From assembly GCA_910577115.1 (NCBI GenBank), contig CAJTMC010000001.1:223884-287883 (forward strand): a stretch of DNA of 64,000 bases. Reading direction: 5' to 3'. This stretch comes from an uncultured Lachnospiraceae bacterium. GTDB taxonomy: Bacteria; Bacillota; Clostridia; Lachnospirales; Lachnospiraceae. The notes under the pieces were generated by a model. The model was not told the DNA's origin. It did no database searches and saw only the letters and a list, made by a program, of their open reading frames with translations. Shown here in pieces: positions 17,364-26,449 of the stretch (the stretch's first letter is position 1; each line of letters begins with the position of its first letter). The translations under genes were made by a program, and so were the position numbers.

Positions 17364-18713
17364 TCAAAGCATTACATTTTGTATCAACTCTGCCAGTTCC
17401 TTTGCTTCCTTTTCAATCATTGCCTGATCTTCACCTTCTATCATAACGCGGACAAGCGGCTCCGTTCCCGAAGGTCTGATCAACACGCGTCCCTTCCCTT
17501 CAAACTTTTCAGTCGCACGCTGTATTGCTTCTGCAATTTCGGTATACTCCATATAGCTGTCCTTCTTATGATTTGGCACCCGCGCACCGACAAGCGCCTG
17601 CGGCAGCACCGTCATAATAGATGTCAGCTCCGAAAGCGGTTTCCCTGTTTCCACCATTACCTGAAGCAGATGAAGTGCGCTCAAAAGACCGTCTCCTGTT
17701 GTATTTTCGTCGAGAAAAATAATATGCCCTGACTGTTCTCCGCCAAGATTTGCACCAAGTTCAATCATACGCTCCAGCACATACCGGTCTCCAACCTTTG
17801 TCTGCTCTATTTTCATTCCATTCTCTTTTCCCATCAGGAAAAAACCGAGATTACTCATCACCGTAGCAACAATCGTATTATCCTTCAACTGTCCCTTTGA
17901 TTTCATGTGGTTGCCGACAATCGCCATAATCTCGTCGCCGTCCACCCGCTTTCCGTTCTCATCTACCGCAAGCAGTCTGTCTGCGTCTCCGTCAAATGCC
18001 AGTCCGACACTCGCCTTTTCATAAACTACGCGCGCCTGCAGCTCACCCATATGCGTCGAGCCGCAATTGGCATTGATATTTGTGCCGTCCGGATTATTGT
18101 GAATTGCGACAACTTCCGCACCAAGCTCCTTGAGCGTTTCGACAGAGGTATAGTATGACGCGCCCTCCGCGCAGTCAACCACAATTTTCATTCCCTTCAA
18201 ACTAACAGGCACTGCCTGCACCGAATGATTGATATATTCCTCTTTGGCATCCGTACGATACTTTACCTTTCCTACACTCGGTCCCGTAGGAAACTGAACG
18301 TCCTTCATCCCGCTCCGAATCAATTCCTCAATCTCATCTTCAAGCGCATCCGGAAGTTTAAATCCGTTACCGTCAAAAAACTTTATGCCGTTAAACTCGA
18401 CAGGATTGTGTGAAGCAGAGATCACTACGCCTGCATCTACCCTGTACTTCTTCGTCAGATATGCAATTGCAGGCGTCGGAATTACCCCGACGTACACCAC
18501 ATTTGCTCCAACCGAACATGCTCCTGCCATCAACGCATTTGCAAGCATATCACCCGATATGCGTGTATCACACCCCACCATAATCGTCGGCTTATGTGCC
18601 TTCTCTTTTGAGAGCACATATGCTCCCGCCTGACCAAGCTGCATCGCAAGCGCCGGTGTCAGTTCATCATTTGCTACGCCTCTTACTCCGTCTGTTCCAA
18701 AAAGTCTTGCCAT
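17364..18713 (-). CDS. glmM: Phosphoglucosamine mutase
   Basis: 449 residues. The phosphoserine loop VISASHNPVEFNGIK, the metal site FDGDADR and the C-terminal phosphate-binding RPSGTEPLVR are all present. It converts glucosamine-6-phosphate to glucosamine-1-phosphate for UDP-GlcNAc and cell-wall synthesis. It follows cdaA and cdaR, a linkage conserved across Firmicutes in which GlmM and CdaR modulate the diadenylate cyclase. Its SD comes from an intergenic repeat (18714-18812). Confidence 0.95.
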   Translation of the reverse strand: MARLFGTDGVRGVANDELTPALAMQLGQAGAYVLSKEKAHKPTIMVGCDTRISGDMLANALMAGACSVGANVVYVGVIPTPAIAYLTKKYRVDAGVVISASHNPVEFNGIKFFDGNGFKLPDALEDEIEELIRSGMKDVQFPTGPSVGKVKYRTDAKEEYINHSVQAVPVSLKGMKIVVDCAEGASYYTSVETLKELGAEVVAIHNNPDGTNINANCGSTHMGELQARVVYEKASVGLAFDGDADRLLAVDENGKRVDGDEIMAIVGNHMKSKGQLKDNTIVATVMSNLGFFLMGKENGMKIEQTKVGDRYVLERMIELGANLGGEQSGHIIFLDENTTGDGLLSALHLLQVMVETGKPLSELTSIMTVLPQALVGARVPNHKKDSYMEYTEIAEAIQRATEKFEGKGRVLIRPSGTEPLVRVMIEGEDQAMIEKEAKELAELIQNVML

Positions 18714-18812
18714 TTTATAATCATGCTCCTTTCAAAGTCTGCAAGTTCCATGTGAAATTTTTCACAGTGCAATAAAGCACAAACCCGCCAATTGAAAATT
18801 TCAATTTTCAGC
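18714..18812 (-). repeat. Intergenic hairpin/SD repeat, copy C (with extra hairpin)
   Basis: The element contains TGAAAATT/AATTTTCA arms (18793-18810), the GGCGGGTTTGTGCTTTAT segment corresponding to the second arm of copy B, an additional TGTGAAAAATTTCACA palindrome, and GACTTTGAAAGGAGCATGA supplying the glmM SD. It is more diverged than copies B and D. Confidence 0.68.
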
Positions 18813-18828
18813 TTTTTTCTTCCGTATT

Positions 18829-20205
18829 TTATTCAATACTCTCACTGCCCGCCTTCTCCGAGCCGCTTTCCTCGTCCACTTCTTCCCGTTCGCTCAACAC
18901 TATGGTAAGCACATACGTATCTGTCTCTATCTCAAGATCCTCAGGAAGTTTAAAGTCAAACACAACTTCTCCTGTATAGCTTCCAGCCTCCCACGTTTCC
19001 ATTTCAAGGCTGTCAAACACGCTATCCATGTCAACCACACCGATAACGCTTTCCTCATCAACAGCCTCAACCGCCTCTCTTGTTCCCGCAATCCTTACTC
19101 TAAGCTGTGCATTATCCCGATTCGCAAACTCGCCGATTACCGCATCAAGATTTTCCGGCTTTTCGTGGCTGACAAAGCCTATCGCAAAATTCCTTGCCGG
19201 TATCAGTAACTCTTTCGTCACAATTGGTTCAATCTCAATCTTGACATTTACATTCCCGCTAAAGCTGCTGTCTGCAAGCTGCGTGCCGGCAGGCAGGTAT
19301 TTCTTAATATTAATCATGGAAGTCACATCATCTGTTTTCCCTTCTAAGCTCAGCGCCGGATCGGAGACCGTAACTTTTGTTACCGCATCAAGCACAGACT
19401 TTCTTCCCGCAATCACAACAGTTTCCGGTTCGCTCATAATCGTGCCGTTTGCAATGTATCCCTGCGCCGGCTCATCAGTAATATTATATTCAAGCGGAAC
19501 CTCTTTTGTCGCAAGAATCGTAACCGCCACATTGACCGTCGAAATATTCAGCTTAACGGAATTGCTCTTGATTTCACTTCCTTGTGCATCATACAGCTTT
19601 AACTCAACGTTCGTGTTGATATCCGAAGAATACCCGTCAATGCTTGCTACAGCCTCAATATGGTCAATCTGATTAATCAGCGACTCCGGCCCCGAAAGAC
19701 GCACAATATTCTGGCTTGGCGTAACGCTTCCCACAATATAGCCCTCGGCAGGCTCTCCGCTCGTTGACGTATTGATAATCATCTGGATACGCTTCATATC
19801 CTCAATCGAAAGCTTCACGCTGTCAATATTGGTCTTAAATTCCAGCTCGGAATTATTCCTCGTGCTTGAAATCTCGATTCCTACGGTATTCATGAAAGTA
19901 AGCTCCTCCATGTCCGCAACCGCCCTGATATTCTCCTTTGTTATATATCGTAGCACAGAGCGCTTTCCTCTGACATCTACATTTACAGTACCTGTATTAT
20001 CAATAATCTCATAGACCTTCCCACTGTTGGTAATCTCGTCCTCGTTGAGAATTTCAACGGGAATATTGTTAAACCGCACACTCTCCAACGGATCATTAAT
20101 ATTATTCACCACAAACCACAAGCCCAAAGACACAATGACTGCCAAAATTTTTAATCCGATATTGTTTATAATCAGAGCAATGAGTTTACGAATTTTACTT
20201 TTCAT
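18829..20205 (-). CDS. cdaR: YbbR-domain protein, regulator of diadenylate cyclase
   Basis: 458 residues. There is one N-terminal membrane helix (residues 10-30, IINNIGLKILAVIVSLGLW), then four extracytoplasmic YbbR-type beta repeats. An acidic tail ends the protein. In Firmicutes CdaR binds the membrane-anchored cyclase CdaA and tunes c-di-AMP output. The gene overlaps cdaA by 11 nt and precedes glmM, which is the standard arrangement. Confidence 0.9.
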   Translation of the reverse strand: MKSKIRKLIALIINNIGLKILAVIVSLGLWFVVNNINDPLESVRFNNIPVEILNEDEITNSGKVYEIIDNTGTVNVDVRGKRSVLRYITKENIRAVADMEELTFMNTVGIEISSTRNNSELEFKTNIDSVKLSIEDMKRIQMIINTSTSGEPAEGYIVGSVTPSQNIVRLSGPESLINQIDHIEAVASIDGYSSDINTNVELKLYDAQGSEIKSNSVKLNISTVNVAVTILATKEVPLEYNITDEPAQGYIANGTIMSEPETVVIAGRKSVLDAVTKVTVSDPALSLEGKTDDVTSMINIKKYLPAGTQLADSSFSGNVNVKIEIEPIVTKELLIPARNFAIGFVSHEKPENLDAVIGEFANRDNAQLRVRIAGTREAVEAVDEESVIGVVDMDSVFDSLEMETWEAGSYTGEVVFDFKLPEDLEIETDTYVLTIVLSEREEVDEESGSEKAGSESIE

Positions 20206-21079
20206 CTTTAGCCCTGCCTTTCCATAGCCTGCGTTTCTTTTCCTCCGTTTCCTTATTTTGTATCATGCGAAGCTTCTCCTTGAGACCGTTGGCGTCAAGG
20301 TTTCGATACAGCTGCCCCTCATAAGTAACGCTCACATTTCCCGTTTCCTCCGACACGATAATCGTCAATGCATCTGTCGCCTCTGAAATTCCCACACCTG
20401 CGCGGTGCCTCGTTCCAAGCTCCTTGCTGATTTCCATATTATCTGAAAGCGGCAGATAGCAGGTTGCCGACACAATCCTGTTTCCGCGAATAATTACAGC
20501 GCCGTCATGAAGCGGCGTATTATGCTCAAAAATATTGATAATCAGCTGACTTGAAATCAACGCATCCACTTCGATGCCTGTTCTCTCATATTCCGTCAGC
20601 AGCACATTCTGCTCAATGACCATCAGGGCACCCGTCTTTACCTTGCCCATCTCAAAGCTTGCCTTCACAAGATCATTTACCGTTTTATCCGAAAAACGCT
20701 CTTCCGCCGCTTTTTCAAACGGCATCACACCCGAAATAAAACTCTTCCTTCCAAGTTCCTCCAAAGCACGCCGCAGTTCCGGCTGCAATATGACAATCAC
20801 CGCAATCACCGCAATGCTCAAGACATTTTCCACAATCCATATAATCGTGTTCATCTCAAACAAAATTGCAAACAGGATGAATACGAGTATCATAATGATA
20901 CCCTTCATTAACACCCATACCTTTGTGTGCTTTACCCATGCCATAATATGATACAGCAAAAAGGATATAATGATAATTTCCACTATATCCTCCCATCTTA
21001 TACTTAAGCTCTGCAAAGATAATGATGTAAAATATGAACTTAAACGTTCCGAAAATATGTTCACGTTCATTCTGCTCAA
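20195..21079 (-). CDS. cdaA: Diadenylate cyclase (c-di-AMP synthase), CdaA type
   Basis: 294 residues. Three N-terminal membrane helices (residues 25-110) lead into a DAC domain with the two diagnostic motifs DGAVIIRG and GTRHRAGVG. It condenses two ATP to c-di-AMP at the inner membrane face, controlling potassium and osmolyte uptake and wall homeostasis. The start overlaps the upstream membrane-protein gene by 4 nt, so that protein is a candidate partner. Confidence 0.95.
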   Translation of the reverse strand: MSRMNVNIFSERLSSYFTSLSLQSLSIRWEDIVEIIIISFLLYHIMAWVKHTKVWVLMKGIIMILVFILFAILFEMNTIIWIVENVLSIAVIAVIVILQPELRRALEELGRKSFISGVMPFEKAAEERFSDKTVNDLVKASFEMGKVKTGALMVIEQNVLLTEYERTGIEVDALISSQLIINIFEHNTPLHDGAVIIRGNRIVSATCYLPLSDNMEISKELGTRHRAGVGISEATDALTIIVSEETGNVSVTYEGQLYRNLDANGLKEKLRMIQNKETEEKKRRLWKGRAKDEK

Positions 21080-22053
21080 TCCCTCTTTTGCCGTCCGGAA
21101 TTCTGGCCAGACGCTTTGACTGCCTTATCAGGTACTCTGATTGTCTTCACACGCTTTTGCGGCGCAGCCACTGTATTCTTAGGAACGGCCTTCACATAAT
21201 AATAATATTCATCATCCTCAAACTGCACGCGTTCCGTCCTTGAGTAATCTACATTAAACACAAAAAATTCAAGCGCCTTTGCTGCTGCCCCTGCGACAAG
21301 GTTTCCCAAAATCAATCCTATAATAGAAAGATTGGTATTATACATCAAATCGCCGAACAGCAATATCAAAATATCTAAAAGCGCACCTGTAATAATTGCG
21401 ATTGTCCATGCGTAATCAACACTCAGCCTCCTGATAAAGTACACTACCAACAGTGTTACCACAAAAGCCACAATTGTTACAAACATTGCCCTATTTCCCA
21501 AAAGTCCGTCTATAACATAACGGAATTTTTCAAGCGCTCCGTCCTCCTCAAACGTACTGAGCACAGATGCACTGGCATTCATATAATTCAGCATCCAATA
21601 TACAATAATTCCGCTCGCCACTGACACCACCGAAAAAGGCGTCCCCACAAGACCTACTGCCAACGGAATAACATATGGTATTTTTAAAGCAAAACAAATC
21701 GGCGTCAGAATAACCACGAGGGTATCCTTAGGCGAAAATCGAAAATACAAAATGAATAAAAGCAAAAATACCGCAAGCGCCACCACCGCACACTCAATCG
21801 AAAATTTGTAAAGATGCCCAAGCGTCACAAGCGCTGCTACCATAATAATAAAATTGGTGGGCAGAAATGAACACATCAGTGACAACACCATTACCACTGC
21901 AAAACTTTTCAGTTCGCTCATATAGCCTATTGAGCCGTTTATCACCAGCAACGCAATCAATGCCAGCAAAAATTTGCTCGCAGGTGTGATATAAACCTCA
22001 TATTTACTATAAAATTTCTTTAACTGTTCTCTAAAAACCAACAGGCCGGTCAT
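21076..22053 (-). CDS. Conserved polytopic membrane protein of unknown function
   Basis: 325 residues from the ATG at 22053 (SD AGAGAGGA); the frame is open 60 nt further upstream. It has about nine hydrophobic segments, a cytosolic acidic patch (FEDDEYYYY) and a very basic C-terminal tail of about 35 residues. I do not recognise a characterised family. It overlaps cdaA by 4 nt and follows another small membrane protein by 25 nt. It is therefore part of the cda operon and may act with the c-di-AMP machinery, which is an inference from position only. Confidence 0.7.
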   Translation of the reverse strand: MTGLLVFREQLKKFYSKYEVYITPASKFLLALIALLVINGSIGYMSELKSFAVVMVLSLMCSFLPTNFIIMVAALVTLGHLYKFSIECAVVALAVFLLLFILYFRFSPKDTLVVILTPICFALKIPYVIPLAVGLVGTPFSVVSVASGIIVYWMLNYMNASASVLSTFEEDGALEKFRYVIDGLLGNRAMFVTIVAFVVTLLVVYFIRRLSVDYAWTIAIITGALLDILILLFGDLMYNTNLSIIGLILGNLVAGAAAKALEFFVFNVDYSRTERVQFEDDEYYYYVKAVPKNTVAAPQKRVKTIRVPDKAVKASGQNSGRQKRD

Positions 22054-22078
22054 AATAATCCTCTCTCTACCCCTAAAA

Positions 22079-22477
22079 TCAGCGCTTACCTTCCTTATCG
22101 TAAAGATATGCAAGCCTCTTTAGGTTATTGTAATATAGTTTCAGGCTTCTTCTTGCCCTCGCATAGCGGTATGTGTACACACCATATGAAATAATGCCGT
22201 AAACAGCCGCAAAAATCAGATAGTCAATAATAACCGACTTTCCGAACTCAAACAAATCCATCTTGTAGAGATCTCCCATAAACACCTCAAAATCATACAT
22301 GATGAACAAACCAAACAGAATGCAGAAAGCAATGGTCGCACTCATCAGAGACTTAATTACCTGCAATGCAATATAATCTCCTCTGAAGTATCCACCAATG
22401 GAAACGTTTTTTCTCCCCTCATTTTGCTCATAGCATGCCATTTTGGTCATCAGTTTTATTCTTTCTTCATTTAACAT
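22079..22477 (-). CDS. Small membrane protein of unknown function
   Basis: 132 residues with two hydrophobic helices (about residues 40-62 and 85-105), a soluble N-terminus, and a basic C-terminus rich in Arg, Lys and Tyr. No family is recognised. It lies between the YvyF-like gene (19 nt) and the larger membrane protein (25 nt), in the operon that runs to cdaA and glmM. Confidence 0.65.
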   Translation of the reverse strand: MLNEERIKLMTKMACYEQNEGRKNVSIGGYFRGDYIALQVIKSLMSATIAFCILFGLFIMYDFEVFMGDLYKMDLFEFGKSVIIDYLIFAAVYGIISYGVYTYRYARARRSLKLYYNNLKRLAYLYDKEGKR

Positions 22478-22496
22478 CTTATTTCTTCCTTACATT

Positions 22497-22913
22497 CTAC
22501 ATATCGCGGTCAAGGAAACGCATCTTATTTCCGGAAGGCTGTGCCTTTTTGGGCTGCTCAATAACCTTCTTCGGCTTCTCAATTACACTCGAAAGGTTGT
22601 TTGTCATTTCACGCTTACACTTTTCACAGTATTTCCCCGACCGAATGAATGCGCCGCAATTCTCACAGGGCAGCTTAACAGGCGAATCTTCCGTAAACTC
22701 AAGGCGATCCTCCCGAATCCACTGCTTGATCTGGCTGACCTCAACCTCACAGGCCTCCGATACCTCCATGATATCAGCCATGCGGTTCTCCCTAATATAT
22801 TTTTTTACCTCCTGAAAGGACTTCTCAAGCGCGTCCTTGCACGCCGGGCAAATCGGCATACCCATAACGTGGTTAAAAAGCTTCCCGCATTTTCTGCAAT
22901 TTCTTACGTTCAT
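22497..22913 (-). CDS. YvyF-like flagellar-operon protein (zinc-finger, HTH)
   Basis: 138 residues from the ATG at 22913 (MNVRNCRKCGKLF). Two CxxC pairs near the N-terminus (CRKC, CPAC) and two near residues 98-115 (CENC, CEKC) look like zinc ribbons. Between them lies a helix-turn-helix-like MEVSEACEVEVSQIKQWI. This matches the family named for Bacillus YvyF, found next to comFC and flagellar late genes. Its biochemical role is not established. Here it also follows comFC, which supports the assignment. Confidence 0.8.
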   Translation of the reverse strand: MNVRNCRKCGKLFNHVMGMPICPACKDALEKSFQEVKKYIRENRMADIMEVSEACEVEVSQIKQWIREDRLEFTEDSPVKLPCENCGAFIRSGKYCEKCKREMTNNLSSVIEKPKKVIEQPKKAQPSGNKMRFLDRDM

Positions 22914-22940
22914 TCCGTTTCCCTCCATTTACATTATTGT

Positions 22941-23669
22941 CTAAAAGCCCTCTCCGATGCACAGGGTTATAAAATAAACAGTTTCCACACCGCGGCGCTT
23001 TAATTCCTTTGCCACAGCGTCAATCGTACTACCCGTCGTAAAAATGTCATCAATAAGGATAGTTTTATTTAATTTTACAACATTTGGCTTAATATTAAAA
23101 GCCTTTTTCAAATTATTTTGCCTTGCACGTGCATCTAATTGCTTCTGAGGCACTGTTTTCCTTACCCTTTTCACCAAATTTTTTTCTAACGGAATACCCG
23201 TAAGCCTTGATAAATGTGCCGCAATCAGCTCCGCCTGATTGTAGCCGCGGCTTTTTAATCTTGATTTGTGCAGCGGAATCGGAATAATCGCATCTGCCCC
23301 CATGTTCAAAATTTCGGTTTTGAAATGACGGTAAATCTCCTCCGCATAAAACGCGGCATACTCGCAGCGCTTCTTATATTTAAACCGGTATACGCTCTTT
23401 TTCATGCTCTGGTAATCGTAAAGTGCAATTCCCCTGTCAAATATATGCTGCGTCTGCGCACACGCAGTACAAAAGGGCTTTGTATCGTCATTCAGCTGCC
23501 TGCCGCACTTTTGGCACCGCGGCTCAGATACATAGCGTATTTTCCTGCGGCATACCCTGCACACCTTCCCCTCTCCTGCCGGCACAATCCCGTCACAGAC
23601 CGGACACCGGAGCGGAAACAGCAAATCGACTATTTTCGTCAATCCTCGTCCAATAAAAACATCTCGCAT
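22941..23669 (-). CDS. comFC: ComF-family phosphoribosyltransferase-like protein
   Basis: 242 residues. Zinc-binding cysteines lie in CPVCDG, CRVC, CQKCG and CTAC. A C-terminal phosphoribosyltransferase fold carries the PRPP loop ILIDDIFTTGSTIDA. ComFC is needed for DNA uptake during transformation in several Firmicutes. It overlaps the recD2 end by 31 nt and is followed by the YvyF-like gene, as in Bacillus. Confidence 0.9.
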   Translation of the reverse strand: MRDVFIGRGLTKIVDLLFPLRCPVCDGIVPAGEGKVCRVCRRKIRYVSEPRCQKCGRQLNDDTKPFCTACAQTQHIFDRGIALYDYQSMKKSVYRFKYKKRCEYAAFYAEEIYRHFKTEILNMGADAIIPIPLHKSRLKSRGYNQAELIAAHLSRLTGIPLEKNLVKRVRKTVPQKQLDARARQNNLKKAFNIKPNVVKLNKTILIDDIFTTGSTIDAVAKELKRRGVETVYFITLCIGEGF

Positions 23670-25927
23670 ATTCTGTCCTTTAATCCCGTATATCGTTTCT
23701 GTTCACTTTCATTTGCAATCATCTGCTTCACCGTCTCGCGGCTTCCGAGTATCGTTACACAGCTCTTCGCCCTTGTGACGCCTGTATACAAAAGATTTCT
23801 GTTCAAAAGCATCTTTGGGCCAGTCAGCAGCGGCATAATCACAGCCGGATACTCACTTCCCTGCGATTTGTGTATTGTAATCGCATAAGCAAGCTCAATT
23901 TCGTCAAGCCCCGTCACCGGATAAGTTACCTGTCTCAAATCATCGTACTCTACCACCACAGTTTTTGCAGTTTCGTTTATCTCTTTTATAATGCCCACAT
24001 CTCCGTTAAATACGCCTTGTCCGCTGTCAATTGCGATTCCGTATTTGCTGACAACCTCCCACTCAAGCTGGTAATTATTTTTAATCTGCATTACTTTGTC
24101 GCCGAGCCGGAATACGCGGTCTCCATGAAGAATCTCGACTTTTTCGGGTGCAGGCGGATTTAAATACTGCTGCAGAATCCCGTTCAGCGTTTCCACTCCC
24201 AAAGCGCCTTTTCTCATGGGCGTAAGCACCTGAATATCATACATGCCTGATTTGACATATTTTGGCAGCTTTTCGGTAATCAGCAAAACCATGTGCTTAT
24301 AAATGACATTAACATTGTCACGCTCTAAAAAGAAAAAGTCCATGCTCTTATTATCCAGCGAAATCTCTTTCCCTTCATTGATGCGATGCGCATTGACGAC
24401 AATATCGCTCTCGCCTGCCTGACGGAAAATCTTGGATAACACGACTGACGCAATCTTTCCGCTCTCCATCAAATCCTTCAACACCTGCCCTGCTCCCACC
24501 GACGGAAGCTGGTTCCTGTCCCCGACCATAATGAGCCTTGTCCCCGGCGCAATTGCCTTTAACAGTGACTGAAAAAGATGAATGTCCACCATCGACATCT
24601 CATCAATAATAACGACGTCCGCCTCCAGCGGATTTAACTCATTCTTCTCAAAATGCACAGCCGCGCCCGCCCTGTCGATGTTCGACATGTCATCGCCGGA
24701 CACCGCACCATTTAACTCCAAAAGACGGTGTATGGTCTTTGCCTCAAAACCGGTCGCCTCCGTCATGCGCTTTGCCGCGCGCCCCGTAGGAGCTGCCAGA
24801 AAAATATCAAGCCCCTCGTCCTCAAAATAGCGGATAATCATATTAATGGTCGTTGTCTTTCCTGTTCCGGGGCCTCCCGACAAGATAAAAATGCCGTTTT
24901 CCACCGCATTGACAACCGCTTTTCGCTGCAGCGCATCCAGCTCCATGCGGTTCGTTTCCTCTAACTTCTTTAGCCGGCCGGCAAGCCTGTCCCGTTCCAC
25001 CTTTGTCAAACGGTCTGCATGCTGGTCTTCCGCGCCGCCGAATGCCCTTTGCAGCTCAAACAGCATACGCGCACAGTTCAATTCCGCATAGTACGCACTA
25101 TTGCTATAAATGCAAAGAACGTTATCCTTCTCTTTGATGACGACTTTTCTGTCTATCGCAAGGTTATCCAGCTGGAGTGCAATCTGTTCCTGTGTCAATC
25201 CAAGCATTTCTGCCGCCTTATCCAGCAGGATTTCTTTTGGCAGATACACATGCCCCTCTGCACCTGCCTGTAAAAGGGTATACAGCATACCGCTTCGGAT
25301 ACGGTAATCCGAATCCATGTGAATTCCGATTTTCGTCGCAATTTCGTCCGCAATACGAAAACCAATTCCCGACACATCTTCCGCAAGCTTGTAGGGATTT
25401 TCCTGCATTACCTTATATAATCCCATTCCATACTGCTTATATATTTTAATGGCGAGTGCGTTTGTAATTCCATATTTTTGGAGAAAAATCATCGCCTCAC
25501 GCATATCCTTTTTCTCCTCCACCTGCTCTGCAATCTCCCTTGCCTTTTTCTCACTGATTCCCTTGATTTCCGCAAGCCGGTGCGGCTCCTCCTCAATAAT
25601 CCGGAAAGTATCATCTCCGAACCGTCTTACAATCCGCGATGCAAGCGCAACTCCGACACCCTTGATTGCGCCGGAACCAAGATAGCGCTCCACCGCTATG
25701 GCATCCTCCGGCGGTACAACGCGAAACGCCTCCGTCTTAAACTGCCTGCCGTAAACCGCATGCTCCACATAGGCTCCTTTGGCTTCTATGCACTCCCCTT
25801 CATCAAGGTTCGTAAAAATCCCTGTGCAGGTAATCTCCATCTCTCCTACCGTCAGGTTAATCACACCGTAGCCATTTTGCGGATTTTTATATATGATGTG
25901 CTCCACAAAGCCCTTTAGTGTATCCAT
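23639..25927 (-). CDS. recD2: RecD2-type ATP-dependent DNA helicase (YrrC-like)
   Basis: 762 residues. The N-terminal OB-like and helix-hairpin-helix region includes FGDDTFRIIEEEPHRLAEIK. The helicase core has Walker A GGPGTGKTTTIN, Walker B VIIDEMSMVD, and the late motif AYAITIHKSQGSEYP. This is a superfamily 1B 5'-3' helicase that works without RecBC and contributes to repair and replication-fork maintenance. SD GAGGAGG precedes the ATG. It heads the unit that continues with comFC. Confidence 0.93.
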   Translation of the reverse strand: MDTLKGFVEHIIYKNPQNGYGVINLTVGEMEITCTGIFTNLDEGECIEAKGAYVEHAVYGRQFKTEAFRVVPPEDAIAVERYLGSGAIKGVGVALASRIVRRFGDDTFRIIEEEPHRLAEIKGISEKKAREIAEQVEEKKDMREAMIFLQKYGITNALAIKIYKQYGMGLYKVMQENPYKLAEDVSGIGFRIADEIATKIGIHMDSDYRIRSGMLYTLLQAGAEGHVYLPKEILLDKAAEMLGLTQEQIALQLDNLAIDRKVVIKEKDNVLCIYSNSAYYAELNCARMLFELQRAFGGAEDQHADRLTKVERDRLAGRLKKLEETNRMELDALQRKAVVNAVENGIFILSGGPGTGKTTTINMIIRYFEDEGLDIFLAAPTGRAAKRMTEATGFEAKTIHRLLELNGAVSGDDMSNIDRAGAAVHFEKNELNPLEADVVIIDEMSMVDIHLFQSLLKAIAPGTRLIMVGDRNQLPSVGAGQVLKDLMESGKIASVVLSKIFRQAGESDIVVNAHRINEGKEISLDNKSMDFFFLERDNVNVIYKHMVLLITEKLPKYVKSGMYDIQVLTPMRKGALGVETLNGILQQYLNPPAPEKVEILHGDRVFRLGDKVMQIKNNYQLEWEVVSKYGIAIDSGQGVFNGDVGIIKEINETAKTVVVEYDDLRQVTYPVTGLDEIELAYAITIHKSQGSEYPAVIMPLLTGPKMLLNRNLLYTGVTRAKSCVTILGSRETVKQMIANESEQKRYTGLKDRICEMFLLDED

Positions 25928-25983
25928 GCGCGCCCTCCTCGTTTCCTTGTATCCCGTATGTATCTCTGCATATCACGCACAAA

Positions 25984-26009
25984 AGCCGAGCCCGTAATCG
26001 GGTTCGGCT
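25984..26009 (-). terminator. Terminator after the flagellar rod gene
   Basis: An 11-bp stem AGCCGARCCCG with TAAT loop is followed on the minus strand by TTTTGTG. It lies between the rod-binding protein gene and recD2, ending the mbl-flhO-flhP unit. Confidence 0.82.
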
Positions 26010-26024
26010 GTATTTTTACCTTGA

Positions 26025-26411
26025 CTATACGTCCTCCGCAGAAATAACATTTACACCAATGCCATAGTTGCGTTTCATCTGTTCATAAAGGGTATTGGCA
26101 ATCCCTATACCGTTTCCGGATGTCACCTGATCGCACAACTCCTGAACAGCAAAGTCTTTAAAATAGTCCACCATTTTTGTTGCATATCCGTTCTCATCAT
26201 CGTCCGAAAATACCTTTGTTGTCTCCAGCATGGAATTAAATACCTGCTCCATAAAGTAAGACTCAAACTCCTTACATGCATCCAGCAGCTCTTCTTCCGT
26301 CGCTGTCGTTGCGCTGTTTGTCAGCTTATCCTGAAGGGCGTCTGCCTTCCCCGATGACGCCTGACTCGCCATGTAATCCGCATAAACGGAACCTACTCCA
26401 CCGATATCCAT
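26025..26411 (-). CDS. Rod-binding protein (FlgJ N-terminal domain-like)
   Basis: 128 residues. The segment ELLDACKEFESYFMEQVFNSMLE followed by YFKDFAVQELCDQVTSGNGIGIA is the conserved core of the FlgJ rod-binding domain, which caps or helps assemble the flagellar rod. The muramidase domain found in proteobacterial FlgJ is absent, as is usual in Firmicutes. It is the last gene after flhO and flhP and before a terminator. Confidence 0.85.
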   Translation of the reverse strand: MDIGGVGSVYADYMASQASSGKADALQDKLTNSATTATEEELLDACKEFESYFMEQVFNSMLETTKVFSDDDENGYATKMVDYFKDFAVQELCDQVTSGNGIGIANTLYEQMKRNYGIGVNVISAEDV

Positions 26412-26449
26412 ATAAATCCCCCTATTCCTATCCTAAAGTCCTACTGCCA

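Noticed and set aside
19028..19672. Plus-strand open frame of 214 codons opposite cdaR
   Set aside because: Serine- and threonine-rich shadow of the YbbR repeats on the other strand, without SD or known motifs.
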